Assembly: GCA_943325355.2 (NCBI GenBank)
Contig: CALPPA020000013.1
Coordinates: forward strand, 1 to 14,848
Reading direction: 5' to 3'
DNA: 14,848 bases
DNA from: Klebsiella pneumoniae
Lineage (GTDB): Bacteria > Bacteroidota > Bacteroidia > Flavobacteriales > Flavobacteriaceae
Shown piece after piece: positions 5,653 through 12,060 of the stretch. The notes beneath the pieces are model-generated. The model saw only the letters and a list, made by a program, of their open reading frames with translations. It was not told where the DNA came from and ran no database searches. A program made the position numbers and the translations under genes. Every line of letters begins with the position of its first letter. Within the stretch, counting starts at the first letter, position 1.

Positions 5653-6852
5653 TTATTTTGAGTTTATAAAAAACAAATCACTGGCAATTCCATCCGTCAA
5701 GAATTTCCCTTTTTTAGTGGTTCGTAAAATCTTCTCGATACGATTCCGCCCAAAAGCGAAATCACTCGAAGTGACGATTTCGATTACGTTACTTTTAATG
5801 TGTTTTTCTGCTTGTATGTAGAGATAATCCAAATATTCACTTCCAAATTCGGCTAGAATTCTATCCAAAGAAACTCCCCAAATTGTTCGTAAACCCGTCA
5901 TTATATATTCGTTATAACGGTCGGTTTTCGATAATATTTCAGTTTCATTAGGTAATTTATTTTCTTCCAACGATTTCAAATAAATAGTATTATTAGAAAC
6001 ATTCCAACTCCTAGAAATTCCGTCATAACTATGTGCCGAAGGACCAATTCCAATGTATTTTTTTCCTAACCAATAGGCTGAATTATTCTTCGAAAAATAA
6101 TTCTCTTTTCCGAAATTCGACAATTCATAATGAATAAAACCATTAGCTTCGAGCGTCTCGACAAGAATTGTAAAATGTTCTTGCGCTAAATCATCGTTTG
6201 GTTTTGCAATTTTTCCGGTTTGAATAAGTTTGTTCAAAGCTGTTTTAGGTTCGACTGTTAAAGCATAACTTGAAATGTGCGGAACACCAAAAGATAAAGC
6301 GGTTTCTATATTCTGTTTCCACTTTTCGTCGCTCATTTGCTTCGCCTGTTCGCCATTCTGGCTCGGGTCCGGTATTCCGTATATTAAATCGAGTGAAATA
6401 TTATCAAAATATTTTGTAGCTTCTTTGAGACATTTTCTAGCTTCCACCGAATTGTGGGCACGATTCATCATCGCTAAATCGTCTTCAAAAAAAGATTGAA
6501 CCCCAATACTTAGCCGGTTAATTGGACTGTTTGATAATTCCATAATTCGTTCTTTGGATAAATCATCAGGATTGGCTTCAAGAGTGATTTCTGGATTTTC
6601 AGAAACAGAGTAATTTTCATAAACCGCATCAATCAAAAATTGTATTTCGGTAGTTGTCAAAACACTTGGAGTTCCTCCACCTAAATAAATGGTTTCTATA
6701 ATCTCATCTTTAAACTCACTTTTGCGCATTCGAATTTCTTTGGCCAAAGCAATAACCATCTCGTCTTTCTTCTTCATCGAAGTTGAAAAATGAAAGTCGC
6801 AATAATGGCAAGCCTGCTTGCAAAAAGGGATATGGATGTAGATTCCGCTCAT
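5653..6852 (-). CDS. hemW: Radical SAM heme chaperone HemW, with a repeat-derived insertion
   Basis: HemW, a HemN-like radical SAM protein now viewed as a heme chaperone rather than coproporphyrinogen oxidase. 399 residues is normal to slightly long. The cluster-binding motif CKQACHYCDF (C11, C15, C18, CX3CX2C) is followed by GGGTPS (58-63, SAM binding), SIGVQSF and the family motif YIGIGPSAHS. The start MSGIYIHIPFC is the standard HemW start. At residues 165-175 the segment DPSQNGEQAKQ interrupts what I remember as a short IPxMSxEKW link. Its DNA (6337-6353) matches an intergenic repeat at 9548-9564 in 16 of 17 bases, so this looks like an in-frame repeat insertion in a surface loop. The gene follows ruvC by 62 nt, all repeat sequence, and precedes the MmcQ/YjbR gene. 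Confidence 0.93.
   Translation of the reverse strand: MSGIYIHIPFCKQACHYCDFHFSTSMKKKDEMVIALAKEIRMRKSEFKDEIIETIYLGGGTPSVLTTTEIQFLIDAVYENYSVSENPEITLEANPDDLSKERIMELSNSPINRLSIGVQSFFEDDLAMMNRAHNSVEARKCLKEATKYFDNISLDLIYGIPDPSQNGEQAKQMSDEKWKQNIETALSFGVPHISSYALTVEPKTALNKLIQTGKIAKPNDDLAQEHFTILVETLEANGFIHYELSNFGKENYFSKNNSAYWLGKKYIGIGPSAHSYDGISRSWNVSNNTIYLKSLEENKLPNETEILSKTDRYNEYIMTGLRTIWGVSLDRILAEFGSEYLDYLYIQAEKHIKSNVIEIVTSSDFAFGRNRIEKILRTTKKGKFLTDGIASDLFFINSK
6337..6353. repeat. TTGCTTCGCC-type repeat copy inside hemW
   Basis: TTGCTTCGCCTGTTCGC here and TTGCTTCGCCAGTTCGC at 9548-9564 differ at one base. The hemW copy is translated on the minus strand within DPSQNGEQAKQ. The family resembles the dispersed 'GATTGCTTCG...CGCAATGACA' repeats of Bacteroidota genomes (recalled), of which 12061-12101 is another relative. 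Confidence 0.6.
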
Positions 6853-6857
6853 AAATT

Positions 6858-6913
6858 AGTAGTCAATAATCAGTGGTCAGTGGTCAGTTCTACAAACTGA
6901 ATACTGAACACCG
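6858..6913. repeat. Heptamer array filling the ruvC-hemW intergenic region
   Basis: Eight in-phase 7-bp steps: AGTAGTC, AATAATC, AGTGGTC, AGTGGTC, AGTTCTA, CAAACTG, AATACTG, AACACCG. The first half has AGTNNTC units in one orientation, and the second half is the same heptamer inverted (reverse complement contains GTTCAGT and ATTCAGT), so the array can fold into an imperfect hairpin. It fills nearly the whole gap, and the ruvC stop codon lies at its edge. The same unit (AGTGTTC) recurs inside the glycosyltransferase gene. Confidence 0.75.
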
Positions 6914-6914
6914 A

Positions 6915-7469
6915 TCACTTTTTTATTCGTTCTTCGTTCTGTTTTACAAAAGCATCCCAACCCGTATAACTTTTATCGCCAACTACTTTTCCTGAATTGA
7001 AAAAATGACAAACAGCCGCTGCTAATCCATCCGTTGAATCAAGATTTTTGGGTAATTCTTTCAATCCTAAAAGTTGTTGGAGCATTTTAGCAACTTGTTC
7101 TTTGCTGGCGTTTCCGTTTCCGGTAATGGCCATTTTTATTTTTTTGGGTTCGTATTCGGTGATGGGAATATCTCTCGAAAGTCCCGCTGCCATTGCCACG
7201 CCTTGCGCTCTTCCGAGTTTTAGCATTGATTGTACATTTTTGCCAAAGAAAGGGGCTTCAATCGCAATTTCGTCAGGATTGTGGGTATCAATTAACTCGA
7301 TGGTGCGTTCGAAAATGATTTTCAGTTTTTGGTAGTGATTGTCGTATTTGGACAATTGCAATTCGTTGAGTTGAATAAAATGCATATTTTTTCCAACTAC
7401 TTTTATCAAACCAAAACCCATAATGGTAGTTCCTGGGTCAATTCCTAATATGATGCGTTCGTTTGCCAA
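6915..7469 (-). CDS. ruvC: Crossover junction endodeoxyribonuclease RuvC
   Basis: RuvC, the dimeric RNase H-fold nuclease that cuts Holliday junctions with RuvAB. With the TTG start at 7467-7469 the protein has 184 residues and begins (M)[20 protein letters not shown]. The acidic active-site residues are visible: D11 in GIDPG, E71 in IAIEAPFFG, and D144 and D147 in [13 protein letters not shown]. No ATG is available near the N-terminus. A TTG 11 codons further upstream (7500-7502) keeps the frame open, but it would add residues foreign to the family and would sit at the predicted transcription start. The start codon is 23 bp from that of the divergent flippase-like gene. RuvC is likely the first gene of ruvC-hemW-MmcQ/YjbR. 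Confidence 0.94.
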   Translation of the reverse strand: MANERIILGIDPGTTIMGFGLIKVVGKNMHFIQLNELQLSKYDNHYQKLKIIFERTIELIDTHNPDEIAIEAPFFGKNVQSMLKLGRAQGVAMAAGLSRDIPITEYEPKKIKMAITGNGNASKEQVAKMLQQLLGLKELPKNLDSTDGLAAAVCHFFNSGKVVGDKSYTGWDAFVKQNEERIKK

Positions 7470-7492
7470 TTTTAATTTGTTATTTTGCAACA

Positions 7493-8419
7493 ATGATTTC
7501 AATAACCCACAAAGCTAAACAATTCCTTATACTTCTAATCAAACTTTTGATTGTTGGTGGTTCGTTTTATTTTATTTATAATCAGTTAGTCAATAACGAC
7601 AAACTGGATTGGGAGAAATTCATTATTCTTTTCAAAAAAAATCAATCCGTTGCCGGAATCAGTTTTATCCTGTTGTTGAGTGTTTTGAATCGATTTTTCG
7701 AAATTTTGAAATGGCAGAATTTGGTTTCTTATCTTCATAAAATCTCTTTACCCGAAGCTACTAAACAAGTTCTTGGCGCACTGACCGCAGGATTATTTAC
7801 CCCGAACGGCGTGGGTGAATATGCTGGAAAAGCATTGTTTTTTGAAAAATTGAAAACCAAAAAAGTCATCTTTTTGAATCTGATTTGCAATGGAATCCAA
7901 ATGATTTTGTCGGTTTTTTTTGGCACAATTGGGTTATGGGTTTTAGGTTATGGGTTTTGGGTTTCCGTTATTGGTAGTTCGGGATTTGCCATTTGGCTTT
8001 TATTTTTTGGATTAAAAAAATTCAAAATCAAAGGCTATTCCATCGAAATGCTTATTCACAAGATTAATGAAATTCCAAAGTCAATTCATCAGAAAAATAT
8101 CTTTTTAGCCGTTTGCCGATACTTGGTTTTTTCGCATCAATATTATTTTTTGTTCTTGGCTTTTGATGTTGATTTGCCTTATTTTACAATGATGGCAACT
8201 ATTGCCAGCGTTTACTTTTTGGCATCCTCATTGCCTACATTCCAGTTCTTGGACTTTGCCGTAAAAGGGAGTGTTGCTGTTTATTTCTTTGGAATTATTG
8301 GTGTAAATGAATGGATTGTAGTTTTCATTTCAACCTTGATGTGGTTTTTGAACGTGGTTTTACCTGTTATTATTGGCAGTTATTATGTTATGAATTTCAA
8401 AACTAAAATAGCACAATGA
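7493..8419 (+). CDS. Lysylphosphatidylglycerol synthase TM-region (UPF0104-like) integral membrane protein
   Basis: 308 residues with about seven or eight hydrophobic segments (for example 11-30, 52-67, 125-160, 222-260, 274-300). The motif [15 protein letters not shown] (residues 103-117) corresponds to the conserved loop of the LPG_synthase_TM/flippase-like family, whose members move or modify lipid-linked substrates. The substrate here is unknown. The ATG at 7493 is the natural start; an upstream in-frame TTG at 7463 would overlap ruvC and adds a non-family extension. The stop overlaps the start of the GT2 gene (ATGA), so the two are translationally coupled. Residues 149-158 ([10 protein letters not shown]) come from a heptamer repeat array and probably form an acquired extension of a membrane segment. 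Confidence 0.82.
   Translation: MISITHKAKQFLILLIKLLIVGGSFYFIYNQLVNNDKLDWEKFIILFKKNQSVAGISFILLLSVLNRFFEILKWQNLVSYLHKISLPEATKQVLGALTAGLFTPNGVGEYAGKALFFEKLKTKKVIFLNLICNGIQMILSVFFGTIGLWVLGYGFWVSVIGSSGFAIWLLFFGLKKFKIKGYSIEMLIHKINEIPKSIHQKNIFLAVCRYLVFSHQYYFLFLAFDVDLPYFTMMATIASVYFLASSLPTFQFLDFAVKGSVAVYFFGIIGVNEWIVVFISTLMWFLNVVLPVIIGSYYVMNFKTKIAQ
7510..7543 (-). promoter_or_regulatory. Promoter of ruvC, inside the divergent flippase-like ORF
   Basis: On the minus strand TTTG (7540-7543) is followed after 22 bp by TAGCTTTG (7510-7517), a perfect TANNTTTG. Transcription would begin near 7503, giving a leader of about 35 nt before the TTG at 7469. This also argues against the more upstream TTG start. 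The whole promoter lies within the first codons of the opposite gene. Confidence 0.5.
7931..7965. repeat. Heptamer array (GGGTTAT/GGGTTTT) inside the flippase-like gene
   Basis: Five consecutive heptamers: GGGTTAT, GGGTTTT, AGGTTAT, GGGTTTT, GGGTTTC. They are translated as part of [10 protein letters not shown]. The same peptide pattern arises from another G-rich heptamer array at 9289-9316 in the next gene. Confidence 0.8.
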
Positions 8420-9525
8420 TTCTTGTTTTATACATAACCATCATAATCTATTGCCTAGCAATAGTTGCTCTTATTTATGGATTTACGAAAATCAAATCCT
8501 TTGATTATCTTGGGCTAAAGCCAAAAACCAAATTCTCGATTGTAGTTCCTTTTCGGAATGAAGCCGAAAATCTGCCAATCCTTTTAGATAGTTTTTCTAA
8601 ATTGAATTATCCGAATGATTTGTTTGAAGTTATTCTGGTTGATGATGATTCTGAAGAAGTGTTCAGTGTTCAGAGTTCAGAGTTCAGTGTTCAAATAATA
8701 AATAACATTCGAGTTTCGAATTCGCCCAAGAAAGATGCGATTTCAACAGCAATTCAAACCTTAAAAAACGATTGGATTATCACGACTGATGCGGATTGCG
8801 TAGTAAATACAAACTGGCTATTAGCATTAGATAATTACATTCAACTGAATTCTGAAGTTTCTATGATTGCAGGTGCTGTAAAATATAATTGTGAGAATTC
8901 GTTTTTGCATCATTTCCAGCAATTGGATTTGGCTAGTTTACAAGGAGCAACTATTGGAAGTTTTGGCTTGAGAAAAGGTTTTATGTGCAATGGTGCTAAC
9001 TTTGCTTACACCAAATCGTTTTTTGAAAAACTAAATGGCTTCGAAGGAAATGACAGAATTGCAAGTGGCGACGATGTTTTTTTATTGCAAAAAGCGATGA
9101 TCTCCCGAAGTTTCGGAACTGAAAACGTTCATTATTTAAAATCTGAAAATACTATTGTAATCACAAAACCTTTGAATGATTGGAAATCTTTGTTTTATCA
9201 AAGAGTACGCTGGGCTTCAAAAACTAGCTCCTATCAGAGTAATTTTGGAAAAGGATTGGGATTGATTGTTTTTGGAGGAAATTTGGTTTGGGTGTTGGGT
9301 GTTGGGTGTTGGGTGTCGGGTCATATTCCTTTTCAAGATTTAGTTTTGTTGACTCTTTTGAAGTTTGTAGTTGATTCGATTCTGATTTATAAAGCAAATT
9401 ATTTCTTGACCAAAAAGAGGATGTATTATTTGATTTTAGGAAGTTTGTTATATCCTTTTTTTAGCGTGAGCGTGGCTTTGTACTCCTTGTTTGGAAAATA
9501 CGAATGGAAAGGGAGACGATTTTAA
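8416..9525 (+). CDS. Membrane-bound GT2 family glycosyltransferase
   Basis: 369 residues. A membrane helix at the N-terminus (2-22) precedes a GT-A domain with FSIVVPFRNEAENLPILL, the nucleotide-sugar site LVDDD (75-78), DAD (125-127, the metal-binding DXD), the acceptor/base region GDD (218-220) and QRVRW (262-266, the Q/RxxRW motif of processive-type GT2 enzymes). C-terminal membrane helices follow (about 282-300, 308-325, 335-360). It probably adds a sugar to a lipid or polysaccharide on the inner membrane; the donor and acceptor are unknown. It overlaps the flippase-like gene by 4 nt, which suggests the two proteins act on the same lipid-linked product. Two heptamer arrays are translated within it, at residues 81-93 (VFSVQSSEFSVQ) and 292-301 (WVLGVGCWVS). 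Confidence 0.9.
   Translation: MILVLYITIIIYCLAIVALIYGFTKIKSFDYLGLKPKTKFSIVVPFRNEAENLPILLDSFSKLNYPNDLFEVILVDDDSEEVFSVQSSEFSVQIINNIRVSNSPKKDAISTAIQTLKNDWIITTDADCVVNTNWLLALDNYIQLNSEVSMIAGAVKYNCENSFLHHFQQLDLASLQGATIGSFGLRKGFMCNGANFAYTKSFFEKLNGFEGNDRIASGDDVFLLQKAMISRSFGTENVHYLKSENTIVITKPLNDWKSLFYQRVRWASKTSSYQSNFGKGLGLIVFGGNLVWVLGVGCWVSGHIPFQDLVLLTLLKFVVDSILIYKANYFLTKKRMYYLILGSLLYPFFSVSVALYSLFGKYEWKGRRF
8658..8692. repeat. Heptamer array (AGTGTTC/AGAGTTC) inside the glycosyltransferase gene
   Basis: Five consecutive 7-bp units: AGTGTTC, AGTGTTC, AGAGTTC, AGAGTTC, AGTGTTC. It encodes the FSVQ-repeating segment just after the LVDDD motif, in a loop region. The unit is that of the ruvC-hemW intergenic array. 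Gain or loss of one unit would shift the reading frame. Confidence 0.85.
9289..9316. repeat. Four perfect heptamers (TGGGTGT) inside the glycosyltransferase gene
   Basis: TGGGTGT is repeated four times without error, followed by a partial unit with one change (CGGGT). It encodes WVLGVGCWVS in a C-terminal membrane segment. Perfect copies of a unit that is not a multiple of three are a plausible slippage site. Confidence 0.9.
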
Positions 9526-9537
9526 ATTGCAAAATCA

Positions 9538-9644
9538 CTAGCCCAGATTGCTTCGCCAGTTCGCTTCGCTCGTGTGTAGTGGAAATCCTTTTTATTTTTC
9601 TTTTAAAAATAAAAAGATTGCAACGGGTAGCTGGAAAAAGCTCC
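9538..9644. repeat. Dispersed Flavobacterium-type intergenic element with a 12-bp hairpin
   Basis: Between the convergent glycosyltransferase and lipoprotein genes. It begins CTAGCCCAGATTG, contains the TTGCTTCGCC repeat (9548-9564), then GTGGAAATCC and a perfect hairpin CTTTTTATTTTT (9588-9599) / AAAAATAAAAAG (9605-9616) with a 5-nt loop, then GATTGCAACGGGTAGC and a small AGCT/AGCT stem ending in GCTCC. From memory, 'AGCCC-GAT-G...GG-ATCC - hairpin - GATTG-A-CGG-AGC-GGA--AGCTCC' is a repeated intergenic sequence in many Flavobacteria. It might correspond to a described structured RNA such as Flavo-1, but I could not check. The hairpin could also terminate transcription from either side. Confidence 0.55.
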
Positions 9645-9652
9645 TCAAAAAA

Positions 9653-10135
9653 CTACTCAACTTTTAGAATAACGGGAAGAATAAACTGGGTTTTCACCGG
9701 GATTCCTCTTTTAATTGCAGGATTTATTTTTGGGAAACCGACCAAACGAGCTTTGAGAATGCTATCGATTTTTACGGTATCATAAGCAACAGAATCTTTA
9801 GGGAATAATGGCTCAAATATAATTCTTGAATTTGGAAAAACCGTAACTTTCACTTCTATCGTATCCAATTCAGGATATAGTACTGAAAGTGTGTCAATGC
9901 TTAATTTATGCTGGATTAGCTGCGTCATATATTCAAAGAAACACTGTTGTCGCTCAGTTTTATTCTCGATTTTTTCGCATTCAGCAACTGATGGGAATTC
10001 GTCGACTTCTTTCCAATTGATGGATTTTAATTCCTTTTGCAACAATTCTTTTTCTGATGGCACTTGTTTTTCGAAGTACTGGCAGGAATTAAAAAGTAGT
10101 GGCAAAAAAAGTATTATTAGAAAAATTTTCCTCAT
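9653..10135 (-). CDS. Lipoprotein with a TonB C-terminal-like tail
   Basis: 160 residues. The signal peptide MRKIFLIILFLPLLFNSC ends in a lipobox with C18 as the lipidation site, so the protein is anchored in a membrane, probably facing the periplasm. A Lys/Glu-rich helix follows (about 26-45), then EFPSVAECEK...RQQCFFEYM with two cysteines (C53, C65). The C-terminal part (about 88-160) ends VGFPKINPAIKRGIPVKTQFILPVILKVE, which resembles the last part of TonB C-terminal domains ('fP-pA---G--V---f-lPi-f'). No N-terminal TonB helix or Pro-rich spacer is present, so it is not a classical energy transducer. The function is unknown. It is convergent with the glycosyltransferase gene and divergent from the DUF456 gene. 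Confidence 0.72.
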   Translation of the reverse strand: MRKIFLIILFLPLLFNSCQYFEKQVPSEKELLQKELKSINWKEVDEFPSVAECEKIENKTERQQCFFEYMTQLIQHKLSIDTLSVLYPELDTIEVKVTVFPNSRIIFEPLFPKDSVAYDTVKIDSILKARLVGFPKINPAIKRGIPVKTQFILPVILKVE

Positions 10136-10161
10136 ATTCGTTTACGAAAGAAATGCTGTTT

Positions 10162-10169
10162 TATTTTTG
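10162..10169 (+). promoter_or_regulatory. -7 element candidate for the DUF456 gene
   Basis: TATTTTTG matches TANNTTTG perfectly about 45 nt upstream of the ATG at 10215. No TTG lies at the expected upstream distance, so support is partial. Confidence 0.33.
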
Positions 10170-10214
10170 TTTAAAAGTACTACTTTAATTTTCAAAAATA
10201 CTAAAAAATACTTT

Positions 10215-10715
10215 ATGGATTCGTTGCTGCTGATTATTGGTTTTGTACTTATGCTTTTAGGTATTTTTGGAAGTTTTATGCCCGTTTTGCCTGGTCCAAG
10301 TTTAAGTTGGATTGGAATAGCATTGTTATATTTCACGAATGCAGTTCCTGCAAATTATTGGATTCTGGGAATTACTTTCTTTATTACTGTGTTGATTTCA
10401 ATACTGGATTATTTGATTCCGAGTAAAGGAACCAAGAAGTTTGGCGGGAGTTCATACGGGATTTGGGGGACGAATATCGGTTTGATTTTGGGGATTTTTG
10501 CGCCAATTCCTTTCGGATTCATCATTGGGCCTTTTGTTGGTGCTTTAATTGGAGAACTTCTTTATGACAATAAAGATCACGGCCGTGCTTTTAAGGCTGC
10601 AACGGGTTCATTTCGGGGTTTTCTGGCTGGCATTTTTATGAAGTTTGTAGTTTGTATGATGTATTTTGGATTGTATATTTGGATTGTTTGGGAGAATAAA
10701 TCTGGATTATTTTAA
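10215..10715 (+). CDS. DUF456 family membrane protein
   Basis: 166 residues, the normal size for this family, with about four to five membrane segments and Gly-rich, glycine-zipper-like helices. Visible family traits are the N-terminal segment LLLIIGFVLMLLGIFGSFMPVLPGPSLSWIGI with the conserved PVLPG, the segment ISILDYLIPSKGTKKFGGSSYGIWG, and GPFVGALIGELLYDNKDHGRAFKAATGSF before the last helix. The function is unknown. The ATG at 10215 fits the family start. The frame stays open far upstream, but that part overlaps the lipoprotein gene antisense and is not credible. It stands alone with a likely terminator at 10738. Confidence 0.86.
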   Translation: MDSLLLIIGFVLMLLGIFGSFMPVLPGPSLSWIGIALLYFTNAVPANYWILGITFFITVLISILDYLIPSKGTKKFGGSSYGIWGTNIGLILGIFAPIPFGFIIGPFVGALIGELLYDNKDHGRAFKAATGSFRGFLAGIFMKFVVCMMYFGLYIWIVWENKSGLF

Positions 10716-10737
10716 AACACAAACACTCTTAAATCAA

Positions 10738-10769
10738 AAAAGCTATCCACAATAAAGTGGAAAGCTTTT
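10738..10769 (+). terminator. Probable terminator of the DUF456 gene
   Basis: Hairpin AAAAGCT-(AT)-CCAC, loop AATAAA, GTGG-(AA)-AGCTTTT: 11 pairs with a 2x2 internal mismatch, 22 nt after the stop. The T tract is short (TTTTC). A further 7-bp hairpin GCTACGA/TCGTAGC at 10793-10815 follows, with no evident function. Confidence 0.55.
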
Positions 10770-10856
10770 CATTGGTCTAACTACTAAACCGTGCTACGAG
10801 TTACAAAGTCGTAGCGAAAACAACACAACTATTTTAGATGCTTTTATGGGGCAAAA

Positions 10857-10880
10857 AAGCGATTCATCTCTGAATCGCTT
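10857..10880 (-). terminator. Intrinsic terminator of tRNA-Asp
   Basis: Perfect 10-bp stem AAGCGATTCA (10857-10866) / TGAATCGCTT (10871-10880) with a 4-nt loop. On the minus strand it is followed by a T run (the A run at 10853-10858). It lies 14 nt beyond the 3' end of the tRNA. Confidence 0.88.
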
Positions 10881-10894
10881 CTCCCCAATTTTAG

Positions 10895-10968
10895 CGGTCT
10901 GGACGGGACTCGAACCCGCGACCCCATGCGTGACAGGCATGTATTCTAACCAACTGAACTACCAAACC
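10895..10968 (-). tRNA. tRNA-Asp (GTC)
   Basis: A complete 74-nt cloverleaf on the minus strand. The acceptor stem GGTTTGG pairs with CCAGACC plus a discriminator G (the Asp identity base G73). The anticodon loop CTGTCAC gives anticodon GTC, with stem ATGCC/GGCAT-type pairing, and the T arm is GCGGG-TTCGAGT-CCCGT. CCA is not encoded. It has its own promoter and terminator. Confidence 0.96.
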
Positions 10969-10986
10969 TCTGCTTAATTGCGGTTG

Positions 10987-11016
10987 CAAATATACTATAG
11001 AATTTTGTTTCTACAA
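10987..11016 (-). promoter_or_regulatory. Promoter of tRNA-Asp
   Basis: On the minus strand TTG (11014-11016) is followed after exactly 19 bp by TATATTTG (10987-10994), a perfect TANNTTTG at ideal spacing. Transcription would begin about 12 nt before the mature tRNA 5' end. This is the best promoter in the window. Confidence 0.75.
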
Positions 11017-11054
11017 GTGTTTCTGCCAAAAACATTTAATAAAATTTCAGTGGA

Positions 11055-11981
11055 TTACCCAAAGTTGTGTTTCTCAACTAAATATGTAGTCAATACTTTT
11101 TCAAAATCATCCTTCACGCTAACAGGAACGTACTTAATTTTGTTTTGCGCACAACTTAACGCCAGCTTTTTAAAGTAACTATTTACTCCCTTTTCATATT
11201 CAATTTTTACATTATCTGCAAAAACGGTTACTTCCTCACTGGTTTCTATGTCTATAAATTTTCTCGGAGCATTGTCAAAATCAAAATTCAACTCTGTTTT
11301 GCTGTCGATGACATGAAATAAAATAACTTTATGCTTGTTGTGTTTCAAATGTTGTAAGGCTGTAAACAGCGCTTCTTCATTGCCTGTTTGAAACATGTCT
11401 GTAAATAAAATTATCATCGAACGACGGTGAATTTTTTCGGCTATTTGGTGCAAAAATTTAATTGTGTCGGTACTTTTTTGAACTTTGGGTTTTTCCAATA
11501 GATTTTCGAGAGCATTCAAAATCATTCTATGGTGGCGATCACTTCCTTTCTCGGGTGAATAATATTCATAAGTATCAGAAAATACGCTGAGCCCAATAGC
11601 ATCTCGCTGTTTTTTTAGAAGATTCATCAAAACGGCTGAAGCCAAAACAGAAAATCCAATCTTGTTTTGAAAAAATTTTTCGGTGTTGTCCAGTTTTGGA
11701 TAATGCATCGACGACGAATTATCGATGATGATATGGCAACGCAGGTTGGTGTCTTCTTCAAATTTTTTGGTATACAATCTATCGGTTTTGGCAAACAATT
11801 TCCAATCGATATGTTTGGTACTTTCGCCAGCATTATAGACTTTGTGCTCTGCAAATTCAGCCGAAAAACCGTGAAAAGGACTTTTGTGCATTCCTGAAAT
11901 AAAGCCTTCCACAATTTGGTTAGCCAGCAATTCAAGATGCTGGAAACTGGAAATTTTCTCTATTTGGGATTCAATCTTCAT
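11055..11981 (-). CDS. DUF58 (von Willebrand factor A-like) protein
   Basis: 308 residues, normal for stand-alone DUF58 proteins. The N-terminal half carries the DUF58 signature: GFSAEFAEHKVYNAGESTKHIDWKLFAKTDRLYTKKFEEDTN (about 38-79). A vWA-like domain follows with the MIDAS-type DNSSSM motif (D87, S89, S91) and IILFTDMF (the later Thr/Asp region). Such proteins usually sit next to a MoxR-type AAA+ ATPase and form part of a chaperone-like or membrane-stress module; here neither neighbour is MoxR, only trxA upstream and tRNA-Asp downstream. No membrane helix is visible, so it is probably cytoplasmic. It lies on the trxA-dnaE strand, but a terminator separates it from trxA. Confidence 0.87.
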   Translation of the reverse strand: MKIESQIEKISSFQHLELLANQIVEGFISGMHKSPFHGFSAEFAEHKVYNAGESTKHIDWKLFAKTDRLYTKKFEEDTNLRCHIIIDNSSSMHYPKLDNTEKFFQNKIGFSVLASAVLMNLLKKQRDAIGLSVFSDTYEYYSPEKGSDRHHRMILNALENLLEKPKVQKSTDTIKFLHQIAEKIHRRSMIILFTDMFQTGNEEALFTALQHLKHNKHKVILFHVIDSKTELNFDFDNAPRKFIDIETSEEVTVFADNVKIEYEKGVNSYFKKLALSCAQNKIKYVPVSVKDDFEKVLTTYLVEKHNFG

Positions 11982-12016
11982 ATACCAAATGTATTAAAAA
12001 ATTAATAGATTATAAA

Positions 12017-12046
12017 TAAAAAAGGCTTGACTTTCGCCAAACCTTT
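12017..12046 (-). terminator. Terminator after trxA
   Basis: On the minus strand AAAGGTTTG pairs with CAAGCCTTT (9 bp with one G-T wobble, 8-nt loop), followed by a T run of about six. It separates trxA from the DUF58 gene. On the opposite strand the stem has a mismatch. Confidence 0.68.
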
Positions 12047-12060
12047 CCAGTATAATATGT

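Noticed and set aside
6858..6913. CRISPR-like repeat array
   Set aside because: Units are 7 bp, contiguous and partly inverted, with no unique spacers and no cas genes nearby.
7470..7502. Upstream TTG start for ruvC
   Set aside because: It adds 11 residues not typical of RuvC and lies at the predicted transcription start.
9891..10214. Possible N-terminal extension of the DUF456 protein
   Set aside because: It runs antisense through the lipoprotein gene and is unlike the family; the ATG at 10215 gives the normal length and start.
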